Counted from the stretch's first letter, positions 17,391 through 27,540 are shown. The stretch is 64,000 bases of DNA from Pectobacterium peruviense (GCF_002847345.1 NZ_LXFV01000034.1:29365-93364); one strand, 5' to 3'. A program made the numbers and translations. Notes: generated from the letters alone by a model not told the origin.

Positions 17391-18695
17391 TTAATGCAGT
17401 TTGAGACGCGGGCGTATCACCCGGTTGATGCCACCGACCAGCATCATCAAGCCCGTTTTAACATAGCCGTGCAGCGCAACCTGGTGCATACGATAGAGGG
17501 AGATGTAAACGAAGCGAGCAATCCGCCCTTCTACCATCACTGAACCCCGCATCAGGTTCCCCATCAGGCTACCTACCGTACTGAATTTAGACAGCGAAAC
17601 TAGCGAGCCGTGATCTTTGTAGACGTAAGACTTCAGCGCCTGTCCGTTCAACAACGCGATGATGTTGCTGTGACAGCGTGATGCCATCTGGTGAGCCGCC
17701 TGCGCACGCGGTGGCACGAAACCGCCGCCTTCCTGCGGGCAGGATGCACAGTCGCCGATGGCGAAAATGTTAGGATCGCGTGTCGTCTGCAACGTAGGTT
17801 CAACGACAAGCTGATTGATCCGGTTGGTTTCCAGACCGGCAATGTCTTTCATTGCATCCGGCGCTTTGATTCCTGCCGCCCAAACCATCAGGTCGGCTTC
17901 GATAAATTCGCCGTCCTTCGTATTCAGACCGCCGCTTTCCGCGCTGGTTACCATGGTTTTCGTCAGCACGCGGACGCCAATATTATTCAGCTCATGGTGT
18001 GCTGCCGCTGAAATGCGCGGCGGAAGCGCTGGCAAAATACGTTCGCCCGCTTCAACCAGCGTCACATTCAGTGTTTGGTTATCCAGTCCGTCAAAACCAT
18101 AGCTGTGCAGCTGTTTCACCGCGTTATGCAATTCCGCAGACAGCTCGACGCCAGTCGCTCCACCGCCCACAATCGCAATATTTACTCGCTCTTTTTCGTC
18201 CTGATTTGCTGTGAATTTCAGGAACAAATTCAGCATTTCATTATGGAAGCGACGGGCTTGTTTTGGATTATCCAGGAAAATACAGTGATCTTTCACGCCC
18301 GGCGTGCCGAAGTCATTTGAAGCGCTGCCTAAGGCAACTACCAAAATGTCATACGGAATGCGGCGCGCCGCAACCAGTACGTCGCCTTGATCATCACACA
18401 CTTCGGCCAGTTGAATCTGCTGCTGTTCACGATCGATATCCGTCAGCATCCCCAGTTGGAACTGGAAATGGTGATTGCGGGCGTGCGCCAGGTAGCTCAG
18501 CGCATCCATATCGTCGTCCAGCGAACCGGTCGCGACTTCGTGCAGCAATGGTTTCCACAGGTGGCTGTGGTTACGATCCACCAGCGTAATGTCCGCTTTT
18601 TTCTTGCGTCCTAACTTGTGGCCCAAACTCGTTGCGAGTTCAAGTCCGCCAGCTCCCCCGCCGACAATGACAATTTTTTTGGTTGGTGATGTCAA
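17391..18695 (-). CDS. ndh: Type II NADH:quinone oxidoreductase
   Basis: A 434-residue peripheral membrane flavoprotein that passes electrons from NADH to quinone without pumping protons. The FAD-binding motif is [12 protein letters not shown] (about 10-21), the NADH-binding motif is [16 protein letters not shown] (about 172-187), and [13 protein letters not shown] lines the flavin. C-terminal hydrophobic and basic residues ([18 protein letters not shown]) provide membrane attachment. Identity to E. coli Ndh is very high. The start codon is TTG, with AGGGGG upstream. An FNR-type box lies 136 bases before it. Confidence 0.97.
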   Translation of the reverse strand: MTSPTKKIVIVGGGAGGLELATSLGHKLGRKKKADITLVDRNHSHLWKPLLHEVATGSLDDDMDALSYLAHARNHHFQFQLGMLTDIDREQQQIQLAEVCDDQGDVLVAARRIPYDILVVALGSASNDFGTPGVKDHCIFLDNPKQARRFHNEMLNLFLKFTANQDEKERVNIAIVGGGATGVELSAELHNAVKQLHSYGFDGLDNQTLNVTLVEAGERILPALPPRISAAAHHELNNIGVRVLTKTMVTSAESGGLNTKDGEFIEADLMVWAAGIKAPDAMKDIAGLETNRINQLVVEPTLQTTRDPNIFAIGDCASCPQEGGGFVPPRAQAAHQMASRCHSNIIALLNGQALKSYVYKDHGSLVSLSKFSTVGSLMGNLMRGSVMVEGRIARFVYISLYRMHQVALHGYVKTGLMMLVGGINRVIRPRLKLH

Positions 18696-18830
18696 AATGA
18701 CCCCCTAAAATGTGAACCAATCGTTAATAAAGAGTAAAAAATAATATCCTTATATAACATAGGGTTCGCGTAAGTTAAGCCTGATATCTGCTGCAAGAAT
18801 AGCACGCTAGGTTATTTGGTCATACCAAAA

Positions 18831-18844
18831 TTGATATATATCAA
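18831..18844. promoter_or_regulatory. FNR box upstream of ndh
   Basis: TTGATATATATCAA matches the FNR consensus TTGATNNNNATCAA exactly. FNR represses ndh anaerobically in E. coli (established), so the same control is expected here. The E. coli promoter has two sites; only one perfect site is visible here. Confidence 0.8.
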
Positions 18845-19051
18845 TTTATTTTGCGGCGCGGGTTTTTACCGAGAAAATTCCATCTTTATTTCAGTGAATT
18901 AGCGGAAGTCTGTCTGAAGGGAAAATGCTGAATCGTGCGCCTATGCGCGTCTGTACGAACTAAGGAAAGTAAATAAATAACGTCACTCCTCCTGATATCC
19001 CTCTCAAACAGGGACATCAGAAGAAACATCCGCAGCCATTAACACCGCACG
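18845..19051. other. Rest of the ndh-ycfP intergenic region
   Basis: Together with the ndh promoter segment the gap between ndh and ycfP is 356 bases. It holds an imperfect hairpin, CTGATATCCCT and AGGGACATCAG, at about 18994-19021, downstream of ycfP on the minus strand but without a T-run. Nothing else is recognisable. Confidence 0.4.
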
Positions 19052-19594
19052 CTAACCGAGCGTTTTGAAGGCTTTTATGCGCTGTAAATGGGGGGAGATA
19101 CTTTTGAATTTATGCGTCTGGATATCGTCCCAAACAATCTCATAATATTCTCCCAGCGCTTGCGCACTGCGCTGGCTGTCGAGCATCTCATCCTGACGGG
19201 AAAGCATAACCATGCAGCGATCGCGGTTTTTTTCACGAAAATTCGCGACACACTTCGTGGCGATATCCAGATATTCTTCCGGTCGATCAATTTTCCCGCT
19301 CATATTTTCCTGCGGGAAAAGGTTCGGATTGACGATAACTTGTCGTATATCACACAGAAAACCGACCCGTTCAGCCCAAAAACAGCCCAACCCCACGCCA
19401 CAAATCAGCGGACGATCGTCATTAGAATGCTGAATCATCTTATCCACCTGCTTTAGCAGATGTTGCATATCATGACGCGGATGCAGCGTGCTGTAGCTAA
19501 TCAGCCGTACATCTTCATCGATAAACTGAAGCTGCAAGACTTTTTCATGGTTACCGGGGCTGGTCGAGTCAAAACCGTGTAAATAGATAATCAT
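19052..19594 (-). CDS. ycfP: Conserved alpha/beta-hydrolase-like protein YcfP
   Basis: A 180-residue member of the YcfP/YqiA UPF0227 family with an alpha/beta hydrolase-like fold. It begins [24 protein letters not shown] and ends [22 protein letters not shown], nearly identical to E. coli. The usual nucleophile elbow appears as [10 protein letters not shown] with Gly where many hydrolases have Ser, so classical esterase activity is doubtful. No function is established. It is downstream of nagZ, separated by the mosaic repeat. Confidence 0.93.
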   Translation of the reverse strand: MIIYLHGFDSTSPGNHEKVLQLQFIDEDVRLISYSTLHPRHDMQHLLKQVDKMIQHSNDDRPLICGVGLGCFWAERVGFLCDIRQVIVNPNLFPQENMSGKIDRPEEYLDIATKCVANFREKNRDRCMVMLSRQDEMLDSQRSAQALGEYYEIVWDDIQTHKFKSISPHLQRIKAFKTLG

Positions 19595-19640
19595 CTTTTA
19601 TCCTCACCACTGACTAGGTTGCCTATTTCTCACCATTTTT

Positions 19641-19908
19641 ATATCCGTCATACTTCAAGCTGCTTGTGCGTTGGCAATACTCGGCTCATCTCTGAGCCTC
19701 GCCCTGAAGGGCCGCCGCAAGCGGCGTTCAAATTGGCTAAGCCAATTTGTCCTTACTCACCCCAGTCACTTACCTAAGTAAGCTCCAGGGGATTCGCGCA
19801 GTTGCCGCGTTACAAGGCCCATAAATGAGCCTCGCCCTAGAGGGCCAACGCTTTGGCGTTGTTCAAAACGCTAGCGTTTTGTCACGCAACTCGAATTATT
19901 TAGGATAT
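19641..19908. repeat. Mosaic palindromic intergenic repeat with terminal inverted repeats
   Basis: The 268-base element starts ATATCCGTCATACTTCAAGC and ends CGAATTATTTAGGATAT. The ends are imperfect inverted repeats of about 23 bases (ATATCC...CTGC against ATATCC...TTGC). Internally there are several perfect palindromic islands: AAATTGGCTAAGCCAATTT, AAAACGCTAGCGTTTT and GCCGCCGCAAGCGGC, plus two copies of a GAGCCTCGCCCT...AGGGCC segment (19693 and 19830). No ORF is present. It resembles the non-coding mosaic repeats seen in Yersinia, Serratia and Pectobacterium genomes. The right end overlaps the nagZ stop codon. Confidence 0.75.
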
Positions 19909-20919
19909 ATGCGCCTGCCAGCGCTCACTGAGTGAGGTGAGCGCCTGATTTGCCTGCTTCCAACGCGACGAATCCAGCAGTTCCCGACGAGAAAACGAAC
20001 CCTGATGATATAAGCGCGTTAGTTGCTCCGCTTTGACCGGGGACAGGTTATCCAGCACGCTGACCGCTCCTTCACGATGATTGCAAACCAGAATCATGTC
20101 ACATCCCGCCTGCAACGCGGCCTGCGCCCGCTCTGGGTAACTTCCCATTACAGCCGCACCTTCCATCGACAGATCGTCGGAGAAAATGATGCCATCAAAG
20201 CCTAACTCTTCACGCAGTACTGTTTTAAGCCAGTAGGGAGAACCGCTGGCGGGACGCGGATCGGCCTCGGTGTAAATCACATGGGCAGGCATGATCGCAT
20301 CCAACTGTTGACGTTGGATCAGCTCTTTAAAAATCAGCATATCGTGTGCGCGAATCTCCGCAAGCGGACGCGGATCGCGCGGTGTTTCTTTATGTGAATC
20401 GGCGCTGACCGCACCGTGACCGGGGAAATGCTTACCCGTGACTTTCATGCCTGCACTGTGCATACCGCGAATAAAGCTCTGCGCTACAGCCAACGCAGTG
20501 TCTGGCTGTTCGTGAAACGAACGCTCGCCAATCGCCGCACTCTGGTGACCGATATCCAGCACGGGTGCAAAGCTAATGTCGATATCCATCGCGATCATTT
20601 CTGCCGCCATCAACCAGCCGCCCTCTTCCGCCAACCGTTGGGCTTCTGGCATGCTATTTAATGCAGCAAACGCCTGCGCGGCAGGCAAACGGGTAAATCC
20701 ATCACGAAAACGCTGAACGCGCCCGCCTTCCTGATCCACAGAAACCACGAGACGCTCGCGCGACGCCGCGCGGATTTGGCGCACTAATTCACGTAACTGC
20801 GCCGCATCATGAAAATTACGTGTGAACAGAATAACGCCGCCAACGAGCGGGTGTTCCAGCACTTCACGATCTTCTGCATCCAGCTCATAGCTGGCGACAT
20901 CTAACATTACCGGACCCAC
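19900..20919 (-). CDS. nagZ: Beta-N-acetylhexosaminidase NagZ
   Basis: A 339-residue cytoplasmic GH3 enzyme that removes GlcNAc from anhydro-muropeptides during peptidoglycan recycling; its products influence AmpR-type beta-lactamase control. GH3 motifs are [33 protein letters not shown] (catalytic Asp-His dyad) and [10 protein letters not shown] (nucleophile Asp). Start is GTG at 20919, with GAGG upstream, giving VGPVMLD as in E. coli MGPVMLD. The last codons (HIS then TAA) come from the terminal repeat of the adjacent mosaic element, so the C-terminus is shorter than E. coli's. Confidence 0.96.
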   Translation of the reverse strand: MGPVMLDVASYELDAEDREVLEHPLVGGVILFTRNFHDAAQLRELVRQIRAASRERLVVSVDQEGGRVQRFRDGFTRLPAAQAFAALNSMPEAQRLAEEGGWLMAAEMIAMDIDISFAPVLDIGHQSAAIGERSFHEQPDTALAVAQSFIRGMHSAGMKVTGKHFPGHGAVSADSHKETPRDPRPLAEIRAHDMLIFKELIQRQQLDAIMPAHVIYTEADPRPASGSPYWLKTVLREELGFDGIIFSDDLSMEGAAVMGSYPERAQAALQAGCDMILVCNHREGAVSVLDNLSPVKAEQLTRLYHQGSFSRRELLDSSRWKQANQALTSLSERWQAHIS

Positions 20920-20981
20920 AAAAACCTCATTCTTTAATAGTACTACTGAGTAAAATGACCACGACCACAAAAATCATACCG

Positions 20982-21875
20982 TCAGCCTGACTGTAGCCCA
21001 TGGCCCAGTTGTAGCCGATGATAGAGTGCGGGAATTTCCGCTAAAAATTCTGGGTTCTTCGTTTGCTGCCAGCGTATTTCAAACCACATCAATACCAGAT
21101 AATCGATCCAGGGGAACCACTGCATCATCTGTTGCTGAAGACGGCTCACGGAAAACCCTCGCCGATGCTGCTGGTAGCTCTGTAGAAAGTGCGTTTGCGC
21201 CATGCTTTCCATCTGACTGGCTCGGACAATGAACGCTAGCTCAAAAGCGATATCGCCATCTGAGGCATATTCCCAGTCGATCAGCATGGTTCCTTGCGGC
21301 GTAATCAGTAGATTCTCAGCATGTACATCCAGATGGAGGGGACCTAACGCCAAAGGCGTGGGTAACGCAGCACGTTGAAAATGATGGTGGGCACGCAACA
21401 ATGCAGGCGAACGGCGGCACGGATCCATCAGTTGCCAATGTTGAGCGAATAATATTTTGAGATTGAGGGGATGACCGCTACGCGGCTGACGATGGAGCTG
21501 AGACAATACACGCGTCACTTCGCCATTAGCCAGCATCATCAGGAACTCATCTGAGGTGGCAATGCGCCCCGGCACCCACTCAACAATTAACCAGCCGTCA
21601 CGCCACAGCAGCGGCCGTGGCGCGAGCCCTATCGCCGACGTCTGTCGCAGCAGAGCGAACTCTCGCTGACGGTCGACGCCCATTTTTCGCTCAACTGGCG
21701 ACTGCCGGCGTGCAAGCCACTCAATGCCCGGCCCACGAATACGCCAGCTTTTACTACTTAGCCCCCCCACCAGCTCAAAGCGAATATCCGCCATCTCCAC
21801 AGCAGGGAAATGTTTCTGGATCGTCGCCGTCAGCTGTTGCCGGATGCCCGCCTGTTTAATGCTGAACGGCGCCAT
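20982..21875 (-). CDS. thiK: Thiamine kinase ThiK
   Basis: A 297-residue APH/choline-kinase-fold enzyme that phosphorylates salvaged thiamine. The catalytic loop is LHLDVHAENLLI and the metal-binding motif is LIDWEYASDGDIAFELAF, both as in E. coli ThiK (HMDVHAGNL, LIDWEYAGDGDIALELA). The ATG at 21875 overlaps the lpoB 3' end by 20 bases; a TTG at 21890 is a weaker alternative. Gene order lpoB-thiK-nagZ is that of E. coli. The N-terminal part diverges more than the catalytic core. Confidence 0.92.
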   Translation of the reverse strand: MAPFSIKQAGIRQQLTATIQKHFPAVEMADIRFELVGGLSSKSWRIRGPGIEWLARRQSPVERKMGVDRQREFALLRQTSAIGLAPRPLLWRDGWLIVEWVPGRIATSDEFLMMLANGEVTRVLSQLHRQPRSGHPLNLKILFAQHWQLMDPCRRSPALLRAHHHFQRAALPTPLALGPLHLDVHAENLLITPQGTMLIDWEYASDGDIAFELAFIVRASQMESMAQTHFLQSYQQHRRGFSVSRLQQQMMQWFPWIDYLVLMWFEIRWQQTKNPEFLAEIPALYHRLQLGHGLQSG

Positions 21876-22437
21876 TGCCTGACCAAACAATTTCGCCAGT
21901 CTGCACCAGCATCAATTGCATGTCGATTTGCGGTGATTTCACATCACCACTGACGTCGCTATATAGCACATACTGCGCGCTGACATAACGCGCCAGACCA
22001 ATAGCCTTGCTGCGCGATCCTAAGCTGTCATCAACCGACAGACCTAACGTTTGTTTCGCAGCAGCCAATTGCTCACGTGGCACCAGCGTAAAGGCCTTGC
22101 CGGAAGATAGTGCGTTGTACAACGCACTTGTCGCTTTCGCTATCGGCAATGAACCATTGGTGTTGTTTTTCACGCTATCCACTAGCAGTATGCTGCCCGG
22201 TGTAACGCCATCGGCTTGCAGCATCTGTGCCACCAACGGATTGATGCTGGCTTCCCAGTTCAACGTCTGGATTTTAGGCGGTTGTGGTACAGATTCCCCC
22301 GGCGGCGGCGTTGGCGTGGTTGGCACTTGAGGCTCAACCGGCTCAATGGTCGCAGGCGGTTCAGTCGGTTCCGGCGGACGGCTTGGGCACCCTGTCAGTA
22401 CCAACGCTGCCAGTATCACCCCTAGATACTTTTTCAT
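21856..22437 (-). CDS. lpoB: Penicillin-binding protein activator lipoprotein LpoB
   Basis: A 193-residue outer-membrane lipoprotein that activates the peptidoglycan synthase PBP1B. The signal peptide ends in the lipobox LTGC (Cys17). A proline/glutamate-rich linker of about 35 residues follows (EPTEPPATIEPVEP...TPTPPPGE), which spans the periplasm. The folded C-terminal domain starts near NWEASINPLVAQML. Asp after the lipidated Cys is absent, consistent with outer-membrane sorting by the LolCDE system also encoded here. It is coupled to thiK by overlap. Confidence 0.96.
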   Translation of the reverse strand: MKKYLGVILAALVLTGCPSRPPEPTEPPATIEPVEPQVPTTPTPPPGESVPQPPKIQTLNWEASINPLVAQMLQADGVTPGSILLVDSVKNNTNGSLPIAKATSALYNALSSGKAFTLVPREQLAAAKQTLGLSVDDSLGSRSKAIGLARYVSAQYVLYSDVSGDVKSPQIDMQLMLVQTGEIVWSGNGAVQH

Positions 22438-22458
22438 ATTTTCTCTCTCAGCACACCA

Positions 22459-22839
22459 TTACAAAAACAGATGAAGACGAACCTGACGCGCATTAGGATT
22501 GCTACGCGTTGAAAAAACCGTCATTTCCGTCTGTGGCGGGATTTCAATGGACTGCACCTCTTCAAAAGGCAGCACGTCCAACCCGTTTTCATCATACCAA
22601 TAGAAACGGTAATGCACGGTCACCGCATGTGAAGCATCGTTGCTGACAGCGGAAGAAGCCCGCAGTCTGCCATTTTCCGAATCCAGCGACGGATTCCCCG
22701 CCGTAATGCCAGCGGATAGCACGGGAGCATCCAATACCAGCGTTTGTCGCTCATTGATAGTCAGCACCTTTGGCGAACTACAGCCCGCTATCAGTCCCAG
22801 CATCAGACACGAAAACAGAAAAATCGTCGGGTTACGCAT
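22459..22839 (-). CDS. ycfL: YcfL-family lipoprotein (DUF1425)
   Basis: A 126-residue lipoprotein. Signal peptide MRNPTIFLFSCLMLGLIAGCSS has the lipobox IAGC with Ser-Ser following, which favours the outer membrane. The mature part is a small beta-rich domain (HYRFYWYDENGLDVLP). Role unknown; the family is conserved next to lpoB. It precedes lpoB by 21 bases and is probably co-transcribed with it. Confidence 0.92.
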   Translation of the reverse strand: MRNPTIFLFSCLMLGLIAGCSSPKVLTINERQTLVLDAPVLSAGITAGNPSLDSENGRLRASSAVSNDASHAVTVHYRFYWYDENGLDVLPFEEVQSIEIPPQTEMTVFSTRSNPNARQVRLHLFL

Positions 22840-22908
22840 GGTTTACTCGCATGATGGTTTTCTCACCTGATTGTCTAACCATGGCCATCGAACTTAGCTC
22901 TACAGGAT

Positions 22909-23259
22909 CTAGTTCGCCAGCAAAGGCCCTAATGCACGGCCACCAAGTAGATGCATATGGATGTGATAAACTTCCTGCCCACCGTGTCGGTTGCAGTTAA
23001 TAATCAGGCGATAGCCGTCTTCTGCAATGCCTTCCTGCTGCGCAATTTTACCCGCGACCGTCACCATACGTCCCAGCGCCGCTTCATGCTCTGGCGCCGT
23101 GTCGTTAACGGTTGGGATTAATACATTCGGGATAATCAGAATATGGGTTGGCGTGCGGGGCGCGATATCACGGAAAGCGGTGACCAGTTCATCCTGATAC
23201 ACGATATCGGCAGGAATTTCCCGGCGGATGATTTTACTAAAGATGGTTTCTTCAGCCAT
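22909..23259 (-). CDS. hinT: Purine nucleoside phosphoramidase HinT
   Basis: A 116-residue HIT-family hydrolase that cleaves AMP-amine phosphoramidates. The histidine triad is visible as [11 protein letters not shown] near the C-terminus. The N-terminus [23 protein letters not shown] and the middle [16 protein letters not shown] are typical. Length matches E. coli HinT (119). It heads the hinT-ycfL-lpoB-thiK-nagZ run. Confidence 0.96.
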   Translation of the reverse strand: MAEETIFSKIIRREIPADIVYQDELVTAFRDIAPRTPTHILIIPNVLIPTVNDTAPEHEAALGRMVTVAGKIAQQEGIAEDGYRLIINCNRHGGQEVYHIHMHLLGGRALGPLLAN

Positions 23260-23476
23260 GATTGATTTCCTTGTTAAAGCTGGCGTTGAACGACGTCATG
23301 TAGGCAGTATGAGTGACATATTCCATTTCTTTCAACCTTCTTCGTCTATTTCTGGTGCAGGTGGTCAAAATACGACACGCAGAAAAAATCTGTCTGTACC
23401 GAACACTGCCACGCTATCACCACGGCGGCAAGGGTTTGACGCCGCTTAGCGAATGCCCATCGCGTCCCTTCCTTTG

Positions 23477-24928
23477 TCAGTTAACCGACTGCGGCGTTCT
23501 CACCAACATTAACAACAGGATGCAAACCAGCAAAGCCGCGCCTAAGTTGTAGAGCATTCCCACGACAAAGGCAGAAATGTATTGATCCGCTTGTGTAACA
23601 GCGTCATCGCCTGTCGCCAGCGCGGTGCCAAACAAGATGCCAACCACTGCCACACCCAACGCCGCCCCAACCTGCTGAACCGTCGAGATCACGCCCGATG
23701 CCATACCGGCCTTAGCTTCATTTACAAAGCCCAAAACCAGATTCAGTAGCGGCGTCATGATAAAACCTTGACCTGCACCAAGCACCACCAGCACAGGAAT
23801 CAGCCATGCGGCCACCAGATTCGCTCCCGCTAGCTGCACTTGCATAATCAACAGCCCGATGGAAACGGCATAAACTAACGCCCCCGCGACGATGGCTGGC
23901 ATACCCCAGCGGGCAACCAGGCGCGGTGCAGCCAGCGATGCCAGAACGAAGCCCACGCTACAAGGTGCGAAAATACTACCGGCGAGAAAGGGATCGAGCC
24001 CCAACCCAACTTGCACCAGCAGAGCAAAACACAAGAAAAATGAGCTGGATGTGGAATACACCAGCAGCACCAGCAACACGCCCAACAGGAACCGACGCTG
24101 CACGAGCAGACGCATATCAACCAACGGAAGATGCCCCGCCAGTTGTCGCCGTTCCTGCTGGTGATAAAAAACTGTCAGAAGGATAGTCGCAGCAGCCAGC
24201 ATCCACAGACTCCATGCAGGCCAGCCTTGTCCCGGTCCTTCGATCAGCAGCACCAGCAGCAACGTCAACCCAATGCTAACCAGCGCCACACCCGCCCAAT
24301 CCAGCGAAGGGCGCAGCGGCGTACGGGATTCAGGAATAAATCGTGCTACCGCGATAGCTAACAGACCAATAGGAACATTGATAAGGAAGATGCTACGCCA
24401 GCTCAATCCGAATAGGTTGGCATGCACCAGCCATCCACCCAGTACCTGACCCGCGATAGCGGCTAGCCCCAGCGTCATCCCCAGCAGACCGAAGGCACGG
24501 CGACTATCGTTCCCATCGAAATTGACGCGGATAGAGGCATAAACCTGTGGGAATAGTAGCGCGGCCGCGAGTCCCTGCAAGATGCGTGCGCTAATCAGAA
24601 ATTCTGCGTTGGGCGCTAAGCCACACAACGCAGAAGCAATCGTAAATCCAGCCATGCCCACAACAAACAGGCGACGTCGCCCAAATATATCTCCCAATCG
24701 GCCACCCGTAATCAGCAGCACACCGAAAGCCAGTTCGTAACCCGCAACGATAAAGCCGATCTGCGCGAAGCTGGCACCCAAGTCGGCCTGCATGCTGGGG
24801 ATGGCAACATTGACCACGAACAGATCGAAGATCGTAACAAAGCCCGCCATGAGCAGCACAGACAGACCGAGCCAAGGCGGACTATTGGCCGTCGTCGTTA
24901 CAGCCGAAGCACGATAAGTTGAGTTCAT
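23477..24928 (-). CDS. DHA2-type MFS multidrug exporter
   Basis: A 483-residue MFS protein of the 14-helix EmrB/QacA type. The signature near helix 1 is FVTIFDLFVVNVAIPSMQADLGAS (antiporter-type motif D1), motif A is GGRLGDIFGRRRLFVVGM, and motif C in helix 5 is GMTLGLAAIAGQVLGGWLV. The C-terminal half is highly hydrophobic. It is divergent from an HTH regulator gene that is frameshifted. The cassette sits between hinT and ptsG, where E. coli carries fhuE, so it is probably an acquired insertion. Substrate unknown. Confidence 0.9.
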   Translation of the reverse strand: MNSTYRASAVTTTANSPPWLGLSVLLMAGFVTIFDLFVVNVAIPSMQADLGASFAQIGFIVAGYELAFGVLLITGGRLGDIFGRRRLFVVGMAGFTIASALCGLAPNAEFLISARILQGLAAALLFPQVYASIRVNFDGNDSRRAFGLLGMTLGLAAIAGQVLGGWLVHANLFGLSWRSIFLINVPIGLLAIAVARFIPESRTPLRPSLDWAGVALVSIGLTLLLVLLIEGPGQGWPAWSLWMLAAATILLTVFYHQQERRQLAGHLPLVDMRLLVQRRFLLGVLLVLLVYSTSSSFFLCFALLVQVGLGLDPFLAGSIFAPCSVGFVLASLAAPRLVARWGMPAIVAGALVYAVSIGLLIMQVQLAGANLVAAWLIPVLVVLGAGQGFIMTPLLNLVLGFVNEAKAGMASGVISTVQQVGAALGVAVVGILFGTALATGDDAVTQADQYISAFVVGMLYNLGAALLVCILLLMLVRTPQSVN

Positions 24929-25051
24929 GTTGTCTATCCTTGTGTATCGCGAATTTATGTATCAAGAGTCATCACGCCATCATTCTCAAACCTCTTTTAA
25001 ACGATTACAATTTAACAACTTATGCTATTACTAAAAGTAACTCGGTAAACG

Positions 25052-25839
25052 ATGAGAACATTGGAGAGAACTCGCCACGATCTGGCGGCCTTTTTGCGCG
25101 CGCACCGCGAACGGGTGTCACCCGCTGATGTAGGTTTGCCCAGTGGTGGAAGACGGCGCACGCCGGGGCTGCGACGCGAAGAAGTGGCCGCACTGGCCGG
25201 GGTCGGCCTGACCTGGTATACCTGGCTCGAACAAGGACGCGACATTGGTGTGTCAGCAGCCTTTTTGGACAGCCTGGCACGGGTGCTCAAACTTGATGCG
25301 GCCGAACGTCGCCATCTGTACCTGCTGGCACATGAACGGCCACCTGTCGAGCCGGGTAAGACGTGGTGCGTGGTTCCACCACTGGTACGGCGTCTAATGC
25401 ACGATCTGGCCCCGCATTCAGCTTACATACTCAATCTGCGCTGGGACGTACTGGCCTTTAATGAACCGGCGAACCAGTTTTTCGGCTTTGACGCGCATCC
25501 CTCCGAGAGACGTAACCTGCTCTGGCTCTTGTTTACCGATCCGTTCGATTTGTCGGCTGGGAGAAACAAGCACCACAAATGTTGTCGAGTTTTCGCCGCG
25601 ATTTCGCTCGCGCAACGCAGGAGGCTGATATTCATGAGCTAGTGGATGAACTGGAACAAGTGTCGCCAGACTTCAAAATGTGGTGGCGTCAGCATGATGT
25701 GCATGCGCCGTGCAGTGGGGTTCGCCAACTGATGATTGAGGGCAAGCCTGAAGCCTTCGAGCACACGTCGCTGACCATCGATGAAGATCGGCATCTGCGC
25801 CTGGTGGTTTATGCTCGGCAATCTCAAGGAGAGGAATGA
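25052..25839 (+). pseudogene. HTH (XRE) regulator with MmyB-like domain, frameshifted
   Basis: The first frame holds a helix-turn-helix (RRTPGLRREEVAALAGVGLTWYTWLEQGRDI) typical of the XRE/MmyB family, then the start of the MmyB-like ligand domain (ILNLRWDVLAFNEPANQFFG). After LLFTDP the frame is lost near 25541-25552. The next frame continues VRFVGWEKQAPQMLSSFRRDFARATQEADIHEL to VVYARQSQGEE and stops at 25839. One missing base after the Pro codon (about 25543) restores the whole domain. It lies divergent from a DHA2 exporter, its likely target. A sequencing error is possible because there is only one lesion. Confidence 0.8.
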
Positions 25840-25845
25840 TGTGAC

Positions 25846-25862
25846 ACTGGTGCGACACCAGT
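25846..25862. repeat. Hairpin after the HTH pseudogene
   Basis: ACTGGTG-CGA-CACCAGT is a perfect 7-bp hairpin just after the stop codon at 25839. No T-run follows, so terminator function is uncertain. Confidence 0.45.
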
Positions 25863-25956
25863 AAACCAGTTATGCGGCAGGATTACTCACGTTACAGAAG
25901 CAGATTAAAGCCCGTCGTTCAGCGCAAGTTTTCTTGAAAATGACTCAACACTGACC

Positions 25957-25982
25957 ATAAAAAAAGGGGCTTTCGCCCCTTT
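25957..25982 (-). terminator. Rho-independent terminator of ptsG
   Basis: On the minus strand AAAGGGGC-GAAA-GCCCCTTT is followed by further T residues. It lies about 20 bases past the ptsG stop. Confidence 0.9.
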
Positions 25983-26003
25983 CTGCAACTCCCCAACAAC
26001 GCA

Positions 26004-27437
26004 TCAGTGATTACGGATGTAGTCGTCCATATCGGTTTTCAGGTTATCGGATTTCGTACCGAAAATTGCCTGAACGCCGGAACCTGCCACAACCACACCT
26101 GCTGCACCCAGTTTTTTCAGGCCAGCCTGATCAACTTTAGCCACATCGCCTACGCTAACGCGCAGACGGGTGATGCATGCATCCAGGTTAGTGATGTTTT
26201 CTTTACCACCAAACGCGCTAACCAGAGCGGCAGCCATTTCGGTGCTGTCCTGCGACGTTTGCTCAGATGAACTATCTTCACGACCCGGCGTTTTCAGGTT
26301 CAGCTTGGCAATCAGAACGCGGAAGATGGTGTAGTAAATCAACGCATAGCACAGACCCACAATCGGGAACAGCCACAGGTTGCTACCGTTGCCGCTCAGT
26401 ACCACGAAGTCGATCAGACCGTGAGAGAAGCTTGTACCATCACGCATACCCAACAGGATACAGATTGGGAACGCCAGACCCGCCAGAATCGCATGGATCA
26501 CATACAGGATTGGCGCAACAAACATGAATGAGAACTCAATTGGCTCAGTGATACCCGTCAGGAACGAGGTCAACGCCGCAGAGATCATGATACCGCCCAC
26601 TTTCGCGCGGTTTTCTGGTTTAGCCGAATGCCAGATAGCAATAGCAGCAGCTGGCAGACCGTACATTTTAAACAGGAAGCCGCCAGACAATTTACCCGCA
26701 GTCGGGTCACCAGCAATGTAACGCGGGATATCGCCGTGGAAAATCTGACCAGCAGCATTGGTGAACTCACCCACTTGCATCTGGAAAGGTACGTTCCAAA
26801 TATGGTGCAGACCAAACGGCACCAGAGAACGTTCAACAACCCCGTAGATACCGAATGCCAACATCGGGTTCTCATTCGCTGCCCAGTGAGAGAATACCTG
26901 GATAGCGCTACCAACCGGTGGCCATATGAAAGACAACACCGTACCGATAATGATTGCCGTCAGGCCGGAAATAATCGGCACAAAGCGTTTACCAGCAAAG
27001 AAGCCCAGATACTCAGGCAGTTGAATGCGGTAGAAGCGGTTAAACATATACGCGGCAATCGAACCGGCAATGATCCCGCCCAGAACACCAGTATCCGCCA
27101 GATGCTTCGCAGTAATCTCGGCAGCCGGTAGATTAAGAACCAGCGGCGCAATTGCGGCCATGGTTTTCACCATGATGCCATAAGCCACTACCGCCGCCAG
27201 TGCGGAAACACCGTCGTTATTAGTGAAGCCCAGGGCAACACCGATAGCAAAAATCAGCGGCATGTTGGCAAACACCGAATCACCGGCCTGTGCCATGACG
27301 CTTGAGACAATTGTAGGCAACCAGCTAAAATTGGCCGAACCGACACCCAGCAGAATACCTGCGATAGGGAGTACGGATACGGGCAGCATTAGCGACTTAC
27401 CTACTTTTTGCAGGTTTGCGAATGCATTCTTGAACAT
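26004..27437 (-). CDS. ptsG: Glucose-specific PTS enzyme IIBC
   Basis: A 477-residue inner-membrane permease that imports and phosphorylates glucose using IIA-Glc. The IIC domain (about 1-390) contains helix after helix ([21 protein letters not shown] at the start; [22 protein letters not shown] near 300). The IIB domain carries the phosphorylated cysteine in [13 protein letters not shown] (about 415-427). Length equals E. coli PtsG. The 5' region keeps the Mlc operator and the SgrS pairing site, so both transcription and mRNA stability are probably tied to sugar phosphate status. Confidence 0.98.
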   Translation of the reverse strand: MFKNAFANLQKVGKSLMLPVSVLPIAGILLGVGSANFSWLPTIVSSVMAQAGDSVFANMPLIFAIGVALGFTNNDGVSALAAVVAYGIMVKTMAAIAPLVLNLPAAEITAKHLADTGVLGGIIAGSIAAYMFNRFYRIQLPEYLGFFAGKRFVPIISGLTAIIIGTVLSFIWPPVGSAIQVFSHWAANENPMLAFGIYGVVERSLVPFGLHHIWNVPFQMQVGEFTNAAGQIFHGDIPRYIAGDPTAGKLSGGFLFKMYGLPAAAIAIWHSAKPENRAKVGGIMISAALTSFLTGITEPIEFSFMFVAPILYVIHAILAGLAFPICILLGMRDGTSFSHGLIDFVVLSGNGSNLWLFPIVGLCYALIYYTIFRVLIAKLNLKTPGREDSSSEQTSQDSTEMAAALVSAFGGKENITNLDACITRLRVSVGDVAKVDQAGLKKLGAAGVVVAGSGVQAIFGTKSDNLKTDMDDYIRNH

Positions 27438-27439
27438 AA

Positions 27440-27460
27440 TTGAGTGTGCTCCTGAGTAAT
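27440..27460 (-). promoter_or_regulatory. SgrS small-RNA pairing site over the ptsG ribosome-binding site
   Basis: Reading toward ptsG, TTACTCAGGAGCACACTCAA precedes the ATG. In E. coli the SgrS RNA pairs with this same segment to block translation and trigger RNase E decay (established). Here AGGAG is also the ribosome-binding site. The sgrS gene itself is not in this window. Confidence 0.65.
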
Positions 27461-27540
27461 AGTGCTTTTACTTCTGATACTTCATCTATAAGCAAAGGTG
27501 GGGAGGATGGCCTTTGCGAGTTGGGGTGTCTTAGCCCCCT

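Noticed and set aside
17184..17543. Plus-strand open frame overlapping the ndh terminator and 3' end
   Set aside because: It overlaps conserved ndh codons and a clear terminator and has no family features.
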